A stretch of 64,000 nt of DNA from Candidatus Didemnitutus sp. (GCA_019634575.1 JAHCAY010000004.1:250569-314568), one strand, 5' to 3'. Positions 26,539-34,872 are shown, counted from the stretch's first letter. The notes: a model not told the origin generated them from the sequence alone. Numbers and translations: made by a program.

Positions 26539-27933
26539 ATGTCAGAAGCAATCTACGACTTGGTAGTCATCGGTGGCGGTCCGGCCGGTTACGCGGCGGC
26601 GATTCGCGCCGGTCAGCTCGGCAAGAAGGTCGCGTGCATCGAAATGGAGCGCGCCGGCGGCACCTGCCTTAACTGGGGCTGCATCCCGACGAAGGCGCTG
26701 CTGAAGAGCGCCGAGCTGTTCCGCACGATCCAGAAGGCCGAGAGCTACGGCTTGAGCGTGCAGGGCGCGTCGTTTGATTTCCGCAAGGTCGTGGAGCGCT
26801 CGCGCGGCGTCTCGGCGCAGATGGCCAAGGGCATCGAGTTTCTCTTCCGCAAGAACAAGGTCGATTACTTCATCGGCCGCGGCCAGGTGACCGTGCCCGG
26901 CATGGTCGAGATCGTCGACGGCGAAAACAAAGGAAAATTCTTCCGCACGAAAAACATCCTCGTCGCCACCGGCCAGAAGCCGCGTGCGCTGCCCGGCCTG
27001 CCGGTCGACGGCACGCGCGTGATGACCTCCCGCGAGGCGCTCGCGGCGAAGGAGCTGCCTAAGTCGATCGCGATTATCGGCGCCGGCGCCATCGGCGTGG
27101 AGTTCGCGTATTTCTTCAACGCCTTCGGCTCGAAGGTAACGCTCGTCGAGATGCTCCCGCAGATTCTGCCCGTCGAGGACGAGGAGGTCGCGAAGACGCT
27201 CGAGCGAAGCTTCGCCAAGCAGGGCATCGCGGTCCACACGGCCACCAAGAGCGAAAATATCCGCGTCGGCGACAAGAGCGTGAAGCTCGACCTCGTGAAG
27301 GACGGCGCGAAGACCGAGATCGAGGTCGATACCGTGCTCGTCGCCGTCGGCATCGTGTCCGCGATCGACGGTTTGTTCTCTGCCAAGGTGAAGGTCGAGA
27401 CCGATCGTGGTTTCGTGAAGGTCGACGCCAATTACCAGACCAGCGTCGCCGGCATCTACGCCGCCGGCGACATCCAAGGTCCGCCGTGGCTTGCGCACGT
27501 CGCGACGTTCCGCGCGGTCAACGCCGTCAACGGCATGTTCGGCCACAGCAAGCCCAAGCAAGTCGACAAGTTCCCTGGCTGCACCTACTGCCAGCCGCAG
27601 GTCGCGAGCACGGGCCTGACCGAGAAGGCCTGCAAGGAAAAGGGCCTCGCCTACAAGATCGGCAAGTTCCCGTTCACGGCCGTCGGCAAGGCCGTCGCGT
27701 CGGGCGACTCCGAAGGTTTCGTGAAGGTCATCAGCGACGCGAAGACCGGCGAGATTCTCGGCGTGCACATCATCGGCAGCGAGGCCACCGAGCTCATCGC
27801 CGAATACGGCCTGGCGATGAATCTCGAAGCGACGATCGACGAGATCCACCACACGATTCACGCGCACCCGACGCTCTCCGAGGCGCTCGGAGAAGCCGCC
27901 GCCGCGACGAATAACGAGGCGATCCACATCTGA
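26539..27933 (+). CDS. lpdA: Dihydrolipoyl dehydrogenase (E3)
   Basis: The FAD enzyme that reoxidises dihydrolipoyl groups of 2-oxo acid dehydrogenase complexes and the glycine cleavage system. The FAD site is VVIGGGPAGYAAA, the redox disulfide Cys43-Cys48 is in GGTCLNWGCIPTK, the NAD site is IIGAGAIGVEFAYFF, and the C-terminal His-Glu pair is in HAHPTLSEALGE. The length of 464 residues is normal. No E1 or E2 gene is nearby, so it may serve several complexes. Confidence 0.96.
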   Translation: MSEAIYDLVVIGGGPAGYAAAIRAGQLGKKVACIEMERAGGTCLNWGCIPTKALLKSAELFRTIQKAESYGLSVQGASFDFRKVVERSRGVSAQMAKGIEFLFRKNKVDYFIGRGQVTVPGMVEIVDGENKGKFFRTKNILVATGQKPRALPGLPVDGTRVMTSREALAAKELPKSIAIIGAGAIGVEFAYFFNAFGSKVTLVEMLPQILPVEDEEVAKTLERSFAKQGIAVHTATKSENIRVGDKSVKLDLVKDGAKTEIEVDTVLVAVGIVSAIDGLFSAKVKVETDRGFVKVDANYQTSVAGIYAAGDIQGPPWLAHVATFRAVNAVNGMFGHSKPKQVDKFPGCTYCQPQVASTGLTEKACKEKGLAYKIGKFPFTAVGKAVASGDSEGFVKVISDAKTGEILGVHIIGSEATELIAEYGLAMNLEATIDEIHHTIHAHPTLSEALGEAAAATNNEAIHI

Positions 27934-27961
27934 CGCCGCACAAAAGCGGCTTGAACTCGCG

Positions 27962-27995
27962 CGCGCGCGGCCGAAAGCTGCGCGCGTTGTTTTTT
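27962..27995 (+). terminator. Intrinsic terminator of lpdA abutting the tRNA gene
   Basis: A 10-bp stem with one G-U pair (27962-27971 with 27977-27986, loop CGAAA) is followed by TTGTTTTTT. The T-run ends on the base before the tRNA 5' end. Confidence 0.75.
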
Positions 27996-28070
27996 GCGAG
28001 TGTAGCACAATGGATAGTGTAGTGGCCTCCGAAGCCATTGATCCGGGTTCGACTCCCGGCACTCGCACCA
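27996..28070 (+). tRNA. tRNA-Arg (anticodon CCG)
   Basis: Acceptor arm GCGAGTG pairs with CACTCGC, followed by the discriminator A and an encoded CCA (28068-28070). The anticodon stem-loop GTGGC-CTCCGAA-GCCAT gives anticodon CCG, decoding CGG. The T arm CCGGG-TTCGACT-CCCGG is canonical. A terminator T-run lies directly upstream and a palindromic repeat directly downstream. Confidence 0.95.
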
Positions 28071-28093
28071 GCCTTCGCCAAGGCTTCGGCTGG
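28068..28093. repeat. REP-like palindrome joined to the tRNA-Arg 3' end
   Basis: Nested arms CCAGCC/GGCTGG (28068-28073 with 28088-28093) and AGCCTT/AAGGCT (28070-28075 with 28080-28085). Its core at 28071-28084 matches the core of the uvrA-internal element at 20848-20861 in 13 of 14 positions. It shares the CCA end of the tRNA gene. Confidence 0.65.
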
Positions 28094-28136
28094 CAAGCCG
28101 TCGATGTATGGCGCAACATCACACCCGCCCACGAAA

Positions 28137-28166
28137 AAGGCCGGCACATCGCCGGCCTTCGTTTTT
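28137..28166. terminator. Bidirectional intrinsic terminator (tRNA-Arg and dedA)
   Basis: AAGGCCGGC (28137-28145) pairs with GCCGGCCTT (28151-28159). CGTTTTT follows on the plus side, and on the minus side the stem is followed by a T-run (28134-28138 complement). It can end both the tRNA transcript and the dedA transcript. Confidence 0.8.
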
Positions 28167-28193
28167 GGCGGGTAGGGTGTGCCGCGAGACGCG

Positions 28194-28820
28194 TCATTCG
28201 CTGGCTTTGCGCATCTGACGATGCACGAAAAACCAATACATGACACCGAGCGCGCCGAGCACGCCGATGGCCCAAATCGTGATCGAGCGGAGTTCACCGC
28301 GCATCAGTGCCTCGTCTTGGCCGGCTTTGATGCCGAGCCAGCAAAGCACGGTGCACCAGAGACCGGAGCCGACGAGCGTCCAGAGGGAGAATTTCCAGTA
28401 ATCCATGCGCACGATGCCGGCAGGAATGCCGATCAAGTGGCGCACGACCGGCAGCAGGCGCGAGGCGAAGATGCCGTAGTTACCGTAGGCGGAGGCCCAG
28501 CGCTCGGCCTTTTCGACTTTCTCCGGCGGAGCGAGGAAGAACTTGCCGTAGCGGAGCACGAGCGGCCGGCCGGCCCAGCGCGAAGCCCAATACATCGCCG
28601 TGGCACCGAGCCACGAGCCGAGCGCGCCGGCGATGACGATGCCGGTGAGGCTCATACCGCCCTTGGTGTGCGCGAGGTGCGCGGCGGGCGGAATGATCAA
28701 TTCGCTCGGCAGCGGGATGAACGTGCTCTCGAGAAACATGAGCAGCGCCACGAGCGCGTAGCCGCCGCTCTCGAGCGAGCGGGCATACCAGTCGGTGAGT
28801 TGTTTGAGCAGGTCGTGCAT
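28194..28820 (-). CDS. DedA-family inner-membrane protein
   Basis: A 208-residue multi-pass protein with the VTT/SNARE-associated domain: FLESTFIPLPSELIIPPAAHLA, LGSWLGATAMYWASRWAGRP, and SRLLPVVRHLIGIPAGIVRMDYWKF with the conserved Arg and Pro. DedA proteins act in membrane lipid or undecaprenyl-phosphate carrier recycling. The start at 28820 (MHDLLKQL) is chosen because the 55-residue extension has no conserved features. The small basic protein gene lies 61 bp upstream on the same strand. Confidence 0.92.
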   Translation of the reverse strand: MHDLLKQLTDWYARSLESGGYALVALLMFLESTFIPLPSELIIPPAAHLAHTKGGMSLTGIVIAGALGSWLGATAMYWASRWAGRPLVLRYGKFFLAPPEKVEKAERWASAYGNYGIFASRLLPVVRHLIGIPAGIVRMDYWKFSLWTLVGSGLWCTVLCWLGIKAGQDEALMRGELRSITIWAIGVLGALGVMYWFFVHRQMRKASE

Positions 28821-28881
28821 GGGAATGAAAAAGGGCAGGTCGCGCGAACGAGCCTGCCCAGTTGGAAAATTCAGCGGCCGA

Positions 28882-29037
28882 TCAAACGTCGGGCTTGGTC
28901 TTGCGGAGACCCTGCACGCGATCGCCTTCCTTCCACTGGCCGCGCTTCTTGAGGATGGCGACGCGCTCGAAGCGCTTGAGGACATTGCGCTTCACGACGA
29001 GGCCGCCGGAAGACTTGAGGCTGTTGTGCTGGGACAT
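28882..29037 (-). CDS. Small basic protein, Chlamydiae/Verrucomicrobia type
   Basis: A 51-residue, strongly basic protein: opens MSQHNSLKSSG, has the core KRNVLKRFERV, then LKKRGQWKEGDRV and ends GLRKTKPDV. This matches my memory of the small basic protein family (TIGR04137) that is conserved across the Chlamydiae-Verrucomicrobia group and is suspected to be ribosome-linked; the function is not proven. The coding frame is complete from ATG 29037 to TGA. It is a useful lineage marker. It lies between dedA and cutA on the same strand. Confidence 0.88.
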   Translation of the reverse strand: MSQHNSLKSSGGLVVKRNVLKRFERVAILKKRGQWKEGDRVQGLRKTKPDV

Positions 29038-29051
29038 GGTAAGTGGGTCGT

Positions 29052-29390
29052 TTAAGGTGATTTCGACGTTGGAAAGGGGCCATGGCTAGAGTTGGCCATA
29101 GCCCATGACAAGTATTTTTCACTCACGCTCTCCGCGCTGACCTCGATCCACTGCGGTGTGCGATAGGGATGGCGCGCGTGGACCCACGCGCTAAGCGCCG
29201 AAGTGTTGGCCGGGAGGCACTTAAACCATAACCGAAATTCCTCCGCGCGCTCCAGTTTCCCTTCGTAGTGGTAGAACGAGACGATCGGCCCGTCGATTTG
29301 AGCGCACGCAGCGAGCCGGGCTTCGACGGCGCCGCGCGCCAGGCGCTCGGCGTCCTCGCGTTTTTCGGTGGTAGTCCAGGCGACGATCAC
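29052..29390 (-). CDS. cutA: Divalent-cation tolerance protein CutA
   Basis: A 112-residue small trimeric protein. After the GTG start comes IVAWTTTEKREDAERLARGAVEARLAACAQI, then VSFYHYEGKLERAEEFRLWFK, HPYRTPQWIEV and the Trp near the end, which is the CutA1 pattern. The start is uncertain: there is no ATG near the conserved beginning, and GTG 29390 is the only codon that gives the usual length. It has been linked to copper tolerance in E. coli, but its real role is unclear. Its stop is 14 bp before the small basic protein start. Confidence 0.88.
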   Translation of the reverse strand: MIVAWTTTEKREDAERLARGAVEARLAACAQIDGPIVSFYHYEGKLERAEEFRLWFKCLPANTSALSAWVHARHPYRTPQWIEVSAESVSEKYLSWAMANSSHGPFPTSKSP

Positions 29391-29484
29391 GGCGGCAGTC
29401 TTGCGCGAAAAGGCGGAGCGGCAAAACGAAAACCGCCGCCGCGGCGCGCGTCCGGACCGAGCGACGGCGGGAAAGATTTCCCCC

Positions 29485-29512
29485 TTGACGCTGCGGGGGT
29501 GTGACGTAGGTC
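29485..29512 (+). promoter_or_regulatory. Candidate sigma-70-type promoter of rpoZ
   Basis: TTGACG (29485-29490), a 16-bp spacer and TAGGTC (29507-29512), 24 bp before the rpoZ ATG. The -35 is good and the -10 is weak. Confidence 0.4.
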
Positions 29513-29535
29513 TCTCCCTTCCCAATTTCCCAACC

Positions 29536-29736
29536 ATGAGAGACGAATACATCAAGGACGCCCAAAAGGTTATCCAGGACCCGAACGTGCTGATCAACGT
29601 GGTGTCGCGCCGCGTCAAGCAGCTCCGCCGGGGCAGCCGTCCGCTCGTGGAGTCGCTCGAAAAGCTCAGCCCCGAAGACATCGCCCTGCGCGAGATCATC
29701 GAAGGCAAGATCAGCTACGAAGTGACGCACGCCTGA
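29536..29736 (+). CDS. rpoZ: DNA-directed RNA polymerase omega subunit
   Basis: A 66-residue omega subunit that helps fold and assemble the beta' subunit. It has DPNVLINVVSRRVKQLRRGSRPLVE, the family core, then SPEDIALREIIEGKISYE. The short length is normal. The start at 29536 follows a candidate promoter; a 56-codon upstream extension runs antisense to cutA and was rejected. It is followed by an intrinsic terminator, so it is probably monocistronic. Confidence 0.93.
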   Translation: MRDEYIKDAQKVIQDPNVLINVVSRRVKQLRRGSRPLVESLEKLSPEDIALREIIEGKISYEVTHA

Positions 29737-29761
29737 GCCGCCCGACGGCTCCCGTTCACCG

Positions 29762-29794
29762 AAGCGCGGCAACCTCGCCGCGCTTTTTTGTTTT
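29762..29794 (+). terminator. Intrinsic terminator of rpoZ
   Basis: A 9-bp stem AAGCGCGGC/GCCGCGCTT (29762-29770 with 29777-29785) with a T-rich tail TTTTTTGTTTT. Confidence 0.85.
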
Positions 29795-29911
29795 CCGACT
29801 TTCCCGGCGACGGACACCGCCGGTCGTTCACTTGTCTGTCATCCTTCCGTCGCGCCCGGCTTCGTGTCTCGCCAAACTCCCGCCAAATCCTTTTCGTTCA
29901 CCTCTCCCGCC

Positions 29912-30382
29912 ATGGCCGCCAAAGCCCACGACTCCGCCCGTTTCACCGAGATGCGCAATCCGAAGGCGCTGCGGGATTTCTTCATTCACGACAAGTTCGA
30001 GGCCGGCGTGAAACTCGTCGGCACCGAGGTGAAGTCGATCCGTGCCGGCAAAGCGCAGATCACGGACGGATTCTGCCGTATCGAGAAGGGCGAGGTCTGG
30101 CTCTACGGCGCCTACATCGAGGAGTATTCGCACGGCGGTCTCTCGCAACACGCCCCGCGTCGCCCGCGCAAGCTCCTGCTCAAGGCCAACGAAATCCGGA
30201 AGCTCCAGCAGGCCGTCGAGACCGGCGGCCGCGTGATCGTCGCGCTGCGCATGTATTTCAAGGAGGCGCTGGTGAAGGTCGAGATCGCGACCGCGAGCGG
30301 CAAGAAGCAGTTCGACAAGCGCGAGGACCTCAAGAAACGCGAGCAGAACCTCGAGGCGCGCCGCGCGCTGCGCCGCCGCTGA
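29912..30382 (+). CDS. smpB: SsrA-binding protein SmpB
   Basis: Binds tmRNA and brings it to stalled ribosomes in trans-translation. The 156-residue protein has NPKALRDFFIHDKFEAGVKLVGTEVKSIRAGKAQI, GAYIEEYSHGG, and the basic C-terminal tail KKQFDKREDLKKREQNLEARRALRRR. The start MAAKAHD at 29912 is preferred over an upstream ATG at 29864 that adds an unrelated Ser/Thr/Pro stretch. thrB begins 6 bp after the stop. The tmRNA gene itself was not seen in the window. Confidence 0.95.
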   Translation: MAAKAHDSARFTEMRNPKALRDFFIHDKFEAGVKLVGTEVKSIRAGKAQITDGFCRIEKGEVWLYGAYIEEYSHGGLSQHAPRRPRKLLLKANEIRKLQQAVETGGRVIVALRMYFKEALVKVEIATASGKKQFDKREDLKKREQNLEARRALRRR

Positions 30383-30388
30383 TTTTCC

Positions 30389-31348
30389 ATGAAAAAAAGG
30401 CCGACCCCACGCCGACCGAAAACCAAAGCCCGCAGTCTGCTGCAGTCCGTCACCGTCCGCGTGCCGGGCAGCACGTCGAACCTGGGTGCGGGTTTCGATA
30501 CTCTCGGACTCGCGGTCGCGCTCTACAACGACGTCACCTTGTGCCGCACCGCCGAGGCGGGCGTGCATGCGGCGTCGCCCGACGCGGTCGCCGGCGTCGA
30601 CATGGCGAGCGAGGCGGCCGCGTGGTTCTTCGCGCGCGCGGGCGTGCCGGAATTCGGCTTTTCCTTCGTGGTTCGCGGCGACGTGCCGATGTCGCGCGGC
30701 CTGGGTTCGAGCGTGACGCTCCGCGCCGGCATCGTGGCCGGCTTGAACGAGCTCAGCGGTGCCGGCCTCGACAAGGCCGACCTTGCTGAACTCGTCACCA
30801 AGCTCGAAGGCCACCCCGACAACGCCACGCCCGCCGTGCTCGGCGGTTTCTGCGTCGGCCGCACCGATCCGAGCCGCGGCGTGCTCACCGGCGTCGTGCG
30901 CCGCTCCATCGGCCGGGAACTCGTCTTCGTCGTCGTCTCGCCCTCGCAGGAGCTCGAAACGAAAAAAGCGCGCGGCATTCTGCCGAAGGAGATCCCGTAT
31001 TTCGACGCGGTGCGCAGCATCAACAGCGCGAGCTATGTCGTCGCTGCGTTCCTCTCCGGCGAATACGACCGTCTCGCGCACGCCGTCGCCGATTTCATGC
31101 ACGAGCCGTATCGTCTGCCGCTGATTCCGGGGGCGCGCGATGCGATCGAGGCCGGTGTGGCTGCCGGTGCGTTGACCGGCTGGCTGAGCGGCAGCGGTTC
31201 GAGCGTGATGTGCGTCGCGCGTCCGACCAAGGCCGCGAAAGTAGCGCGCGCGATGGTGCACGCGTTCGCTGCCGCGAAGGTGCCGAGCCGGTCGTTCCGC
31301 CTGCATGCGGACAACGATGGGCTCCGGATCATCGCGCGCGCTCGCTGA
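30389..31348 (+). CDS. thrB: Homoserine kinase (GHMP family)
   Basis: Phosphorylates homoserine for threonine synthesis. The family opening VTVRVPGSTSNLGAGFDTLGLAVALYN, the ATP loop DVPMSRGLGSSVTLRAG, and the C-terminal GWLSGSGSSVMC are present. The 319-residue length is normal, with about 20 basic residues before the conserved domain. It lies 6 bp after smpB, so the two are probably one transcript, and it is upstream of plsY, lysC and thrC. asd and hom are not in the window. Confidence 0.93.
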   Translation: MKKRPTPRRPKTKARSLLQSVTVRVPGSTSNLGAGFDTLGLAVALYNDVTLCRTAEAGVHAASPDAVAGVDMASEAAAWFFARAGVPEFGFSFVVRGDVPMSRGLGSSVTLRAGIVAGLNELSGAGLDKADLAELVTKLEGHPDNATPAVLGGFCVGRTDPSRGVLTGVVRRSIGRELVFVVVSPSQELETKKARGILPKEIPYFDAVRSINSASYVVAAFLSGEYDRLAHAVADFMHEPYRLPLIPGARDAIEAGVAAGALTGWLSGSGSSVMCVARPTKAAKVARAMVHAFAAAKVPSRSFRLHADNDGLRIIARAR

Positions 31349-31476
31349 GGCGCCGCGAGGGTGGGCTGCCGCCCGTCGTTTGCAGCTGGGATGCAGCGGC
31401 GTGCTTGTGTGACCGATAAAGCGTTGACCGGTCGTCCCGCACGCCCGCAGTGTCACCGAAATCGACCTGGGCCCCG

Positions 31477-32118
31477 ATGAGTAATTTCTGGATCACCGCT
31501 TCTGCGCTTGCCGGCTATTTGCTGGGCGCCTTGCCGTTCGGCTACCTCGTCGCGAAGGCGCACGGCGTCGATATTTTCAAGGCCGGCAGCGGCAATCCCG
31601 GCGCGACGAACGTGAAACGCGTCCTCGGCGCCAAAGCGGGCAACACGGTGCTCGCGCTCGACATGCTCAAAGGCGCTGTCGCGACCGCTTGGCCGTTGCT
31701 GCCCTTCGTCGATGAAGAACGCAAAGTTGTCCTCCAGCTCATCGGTGTCGTCGGTGCCGTGATCGGACACGCGTTTTCGGTTTTTACGCGGTTCAAGGGC
31801 GGCAAGAGCGTCGCTACCGCGGCCGGTGGACTGTTTGTGCTCATCCCCCTCGCCGGTCTCATCGCGGCGGCGACGTGGGTTGTGACGTTCTACGCGTCGC
31901 GTTACGTGTCGCTCGCGTCGATCCTCGCGGCGGTGGCCATCATCGTTTGCAGCTGGGTGCTGCCGCATCACGTGGCGGTCGCTGTCATTGCCACCGTGCT
32001 CGCGAGCTTCGTGATCGTCCGCCACCACGAGAACATCCGCCGCCTGTTGAATGGCACGGAAAACCGCTTCGTGAAGAAGCCGGCTGCACCGGCCGACGGT
32101 AAATCTCCCTCCGCTTAG
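31477..32118 (+). CDS. plsY: Acyl-phosphate:glycerol-3-phosphate acyltransferase PlsY
   Basis: An inner-membrane enzyme that makes lysophosphatidic acid from acyl-phosphate. The 213-residue protein has the PlsY hallmarks LLGALPFGYLVAK, SGNPGATNVKRVLGAKAG, FSVFTRFKGGKSVATAAGG and RHHENIRRLLNGTE with five or so hydrophobic segments. The start at 31477 (MSNFWIT) is preferred over a start nine codons earlier. It sits between thrB and lysC, an unusual but harmless position. Confidence 0.95.
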   Translation: MSNFWITASALAGYLLGALPFGYLVAKAHGVDIFKAGSGNPGATNVKRVLGAKAGNTVLALDMLKGAVATAWPLLPFVDEERKVVLQLIGVVGAVIGHAFSVFTRFKGGKSVATAAGGLFVLIPLAGLIAAATWVVTFYASRYVSLASILAAVAIIVCSWVLPHHVAVAVIATVLASFVIVRHHENIRRLLNGTENRFVKKPAAPADGKSPSA

Positions 32119-32223
32119 CTCGGGGCACCTCGTTGTTCCGCTGTGACTTGGGGTATGACGCAACCCCGCCTCTGGGGCCTTGCCAAGCCGCCGCGCTCGC
32201 GGGCATAGAGTCAGGTTCTCGCC

Positions 32224-33444
32224 ATGGCTCTCATCGTTCAAAAATACGGCGGCACCTCCGTGGGTGACGTCGAGCGCATCAAGAACGTCGCCGCCCGCAT
32301 CAAGATCACGCGCGACGCCGGCCACCAAGTGGTCGTCGTCGTGTCGGCTCGCGCGGGCGTGACGAATGAACTGATCGCGCGCGCCAAAGCCGTGAACGCT
32401 CGCCCCGACGCGCGCGAGATGGACATGCTCCTCGCCGTCGGCGAGCAGGAGACGATCGCGCTGACCGCGATGGCGCTGCACGCGCTCGAGGTCCCCGCGG
32501 TTTCCTACACCGGCCCGCAGGCCGGTATCGTCACCGACCTCGCGCACACCAAGGCGAAGATCCAAAACATCATCCCGACCGCGCTGCGCAAGGATCTCGA
32601 TGGCGGCAAGGTCGTCATCGTCGCCGGTTTCCAGGGCCTCAACGAAAAGGGCCAGATCACCACGCTCGGCCGCGGCGGCTCCGACCTCACCGCCATCGCG
32701 CTCGCCGCCGCGCTCCGCGCCGACAAGTGCGAGATATACACCGATGTCGACGGCGTCTACACCGCCGACCCGCGCCACGTCCCCGAGGCGACCAAACTCG
32801 AGGAAATTTCCTACGACGAGATGCTCGAACTCGCCTCGCAGGGCTCGAAGGTCATGCAGTCGCGCTCCGTCGAGTTCGCCAAGAAATACGGCGTCGTTTT
32901 CGAAGTCCGCTCCAGCTTTAACCACAACCCGGGAACCATCGTGAAAGAAGAAGTCGCTTACATGGAAAAGGTCGTCGTCCGCGGCGTCGCCGTCGACAAG
33001 GACCAGGCCAAGGTCGTCGTCAGCAACCTGCCCGACAAACCCGGCACCGCCGCCGCCGTTCTTCGCTCGCTCGCCGACGCCAACGTCAACGTCGACATGA
33101 TCGTGCAGAACGTCGGCTCCCACGGCGTCGCGACGCTCACGTTCACCGTCCCGAAGGACGACGCGCATCTCGCGGTCAAGATTCTCCCCGACATCTTCAA
33201 GAAGCTCGGTGGCGGCGAAGTCGCGGCCTACGACAACATCGCGAAGCTCTCCGTGGTCGGCGTCGGCATGCGCACTCACGCCGGCGTGGCCGCCCAGATG
33301 TTCGAGGCGCTCGCCGAGAAGAGCGTCAACATCGAGCTGATCACGACTTCCGAGATCAAGGTCACCCTCGCGATCGCCCGCGACCGCGCGGACGACGCCC
33401 AGCGCGCTGTCCACAAGGCGTTTGGCCTCGGCAAGGCGTCCTGA
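32224..33444 (+). CDS. lysC: Aspartate kinase
   Basis: The first step of the lysine/threonine/methionine pathway. The 406-residue monofunctional enzyme has KYGGTSVG at residues 7-14, GFQGLNEKGQITTLGRGGSDLTAI, VDGVYTADPR, and two C-terminal ACT domains (about residues 265-405) that usually bind feedback inhibitors such as lysine or threonine. It lies 105 bp after plsY and 69 bp before thrC. No T-box or lysine riboswitch is evident in the short leader. Confidence 0.96.
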   Translation: MALIVQKYGGTSVGDVERIKNVAARIKITRDAGHQVVVVVSARAGVTNELIARAKAVNARPDAREMDMLLAVGEQETIALTAMALHALEVPAVSYTGPQAGIVTDLAHTKAKIQNIIPTALRKDLDGGKVVIVAGFQGLNEKGQITTLGRGGSDLTAIALAAALRADKCEIYTDVDGVYTADPRHVPEATKLEEISYDEMLELASQGSKVMQSRSVEFAKKYGVVFEVRSSFNHNPGTIVKEEVAYMEKVVVRGVAVDKDQAKVVVSNLPDKPGTAAAVLRSLADANVNVDMIVQNVGSHGVATLTFTVPKDDAHLAVKILPDIFKKLGGGEVAAYDNIAKLSVVGVGMRTHAGVAAQMFEALAEKSVNIELITTSEIKVTLAIARDRADDAQRAVHKAFGLGKAS

Positions 33445-33513
33445 TCGCCGCTCGCCGGTCGCGCGTTCGCCTTCAGCCGATGCCAAAGCGAACGATATAG
33501 GAGGAAACAGCCG

Positions 33514-34872
33514 ATGAAATTCGTCTCCACGCGAGGCCAGGCTCCCGCCGTTTCCTTCACCGAAGCGGTCGCTCTCGGCTTGGCGCCGGACGGCGGTCTG
33601 TATCTCCCGGAAGCGCTGCCCGACCTCACCCCGCGTCTGCGCAGTTGGGCCCAGCTCAGCTACGCCGACCTCTGCGCGGAGTTCATGTCGGTGTTCGCCA
33701 CCGACGTCGCGGACGACGTCATCGCGCGCCTCGCGCACCGCTCCTACGGCCGCTTCACGCATCCCGAGATCGCGCCGCTGCGCCGGCTCGCGGACAACGT
33801 CTACGTGCTCGAGCTGTTCCACGGTCCGACGCTCGCGTTCAAGGATTTCGCCCTGCAGTTCCTCGGCAATTTCTACGGTTGGCACTGCGAGCAGACCGGC
33901 CGCAGTCTCAACGTCCTCGGCGCGACCTCCGGCGACACCGGCGCCGCGGCGATCCACGGCCTGCTCGGCAAGCCGCGCACTGCGATCTTCATTCTCTATC
34001 CCGACGGTCGCGTTTCGCCGCTGCAGGAGCGCCAGATGGCCTGCACCGGTGCAGCCAACGTCCACGCCCTCGCGCTCGACGGCACCTTCGATGATGCGCA
34101 ACGCCTCTTGAAGGACGCGTTCGGCGACCGCGAATTCGCCGCGCAGCACCATCTCTCCGCCGTCAACTCCATCAACCTCGCGCGCGTGCTCGCCCAGTGC
34201 GTCTATTACCTGCACGCGTGGCTGCACTTGCCGGAAGCGGCGCGCGAGAATCTCGAGTTCGTCGTGCCGACCGGCAATTTCGGCAATGTTTTCGCCGGCT
34301 GGCTGCTCGAGCGCATGGGCGTGCCCATCGCGGGCTTCAAGGTCGCGACGAATCAAAACGACATCCTCCACCGCTTCTTCACGACGGGCGAATATCGCGT
34401 CGGCGCCGTGCACCCGAGCCTCGCACCGTCGATGGACATCCAGGTCGCCTCGAACTTCGAGCGCTGGCTCTACTATCACTTCGATGAGGATCCGGCGAAG
34501 GTCCGCGCGACGATGGACGAGCTGAAACGCACCGGCGCGACGCAAGTGTCGGACTTCAACACGCACGTCTTCAGCTCCTCGCGTTCCACCGACGTCGACA
34601 TCAAGGCGAATATCCAACGCATCCATGAACGACGCGGCTACGTCCTCGATCCGCACACGGCGTGCGGTTTCCAGGATTTGAACCCGACGCGCACCAGCGT
34701 CGTGCTCGCCACGGCGCACCCCGCGAAATTTCCCGAGGCGCTCCGCGACGCCATCGGCGTCGAGCCCACGCACCCGACGCTCGAGGCGCTGAAAGCGAAA
34801 CCGCTCGCGAAGCACCGTCTGCCGACCGATCTCGCGACGCTCAAGGAATTCATCCGCGCGCACGGCGTGTAG
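33514..34872 (+). CDS. thrC: Threonine synthase
   Basis: A PLP enzyme converting O-phosphohomoserine to threonine. The PLP lysine is Lys110 in GPTLAFKDFALQFLG; LGATSGDTGAAAIHG and VPTGNFGNVFAGWL are conserved. The 452-residue length fits the short bacterial class. An unusually strong Shine-Dalgarno AGGAGG (33499-33504), 9 nt before the ATG, stands out in this window where most genes have weak sites. It completes the thrB-lysC-thrC group and is followed by a REP-like hairpin. Confidence 0.96.
   Translation: MKFVSTRGQAPAVSFTEAVALGLAPDGGLYLPEALPDLTPRLRSWAQLSYADLCAEFMSVFATDVADDVIARLAHRSYGRFTHPEIAPLRRLADNVYVLELFHGPTLAFKDFALQFLGNFYGWHCEQTGRSLNVLGATSGDTGAAAIHGLLGKPRTAIFILYPDGRVSPLQERQMACTGAANVHALALDGTFDDAQRLLKDAFGDREFAAQHHLSAVNSINLARVLAQCVYYLHAWLHLPEAARENLEFVVPTGNFGNVFAGWLLERMGVPIAGFKVATNQNDILHRFFTTGEYRVGAVHPSLAPSMDIQVASNFERWLYYHFDEDPAKVRATMDELKRTGATQVSDFNTHVFSSSRSTDVDIKANIQRIHERRGYVLDPHTACGFQDLNPTRTSVVLATAHPAKFPEALRDAIGVEPTHPTLEALKAKPLAKHRLPTDLATLKEFIRAHGV

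Noticed and set aside
32119..32223. Lysine riboswitch or T-box before lysC
   Set aside because: The spacer is only 105 bp and shows no conserved riboswitch core or terminator hairpin.
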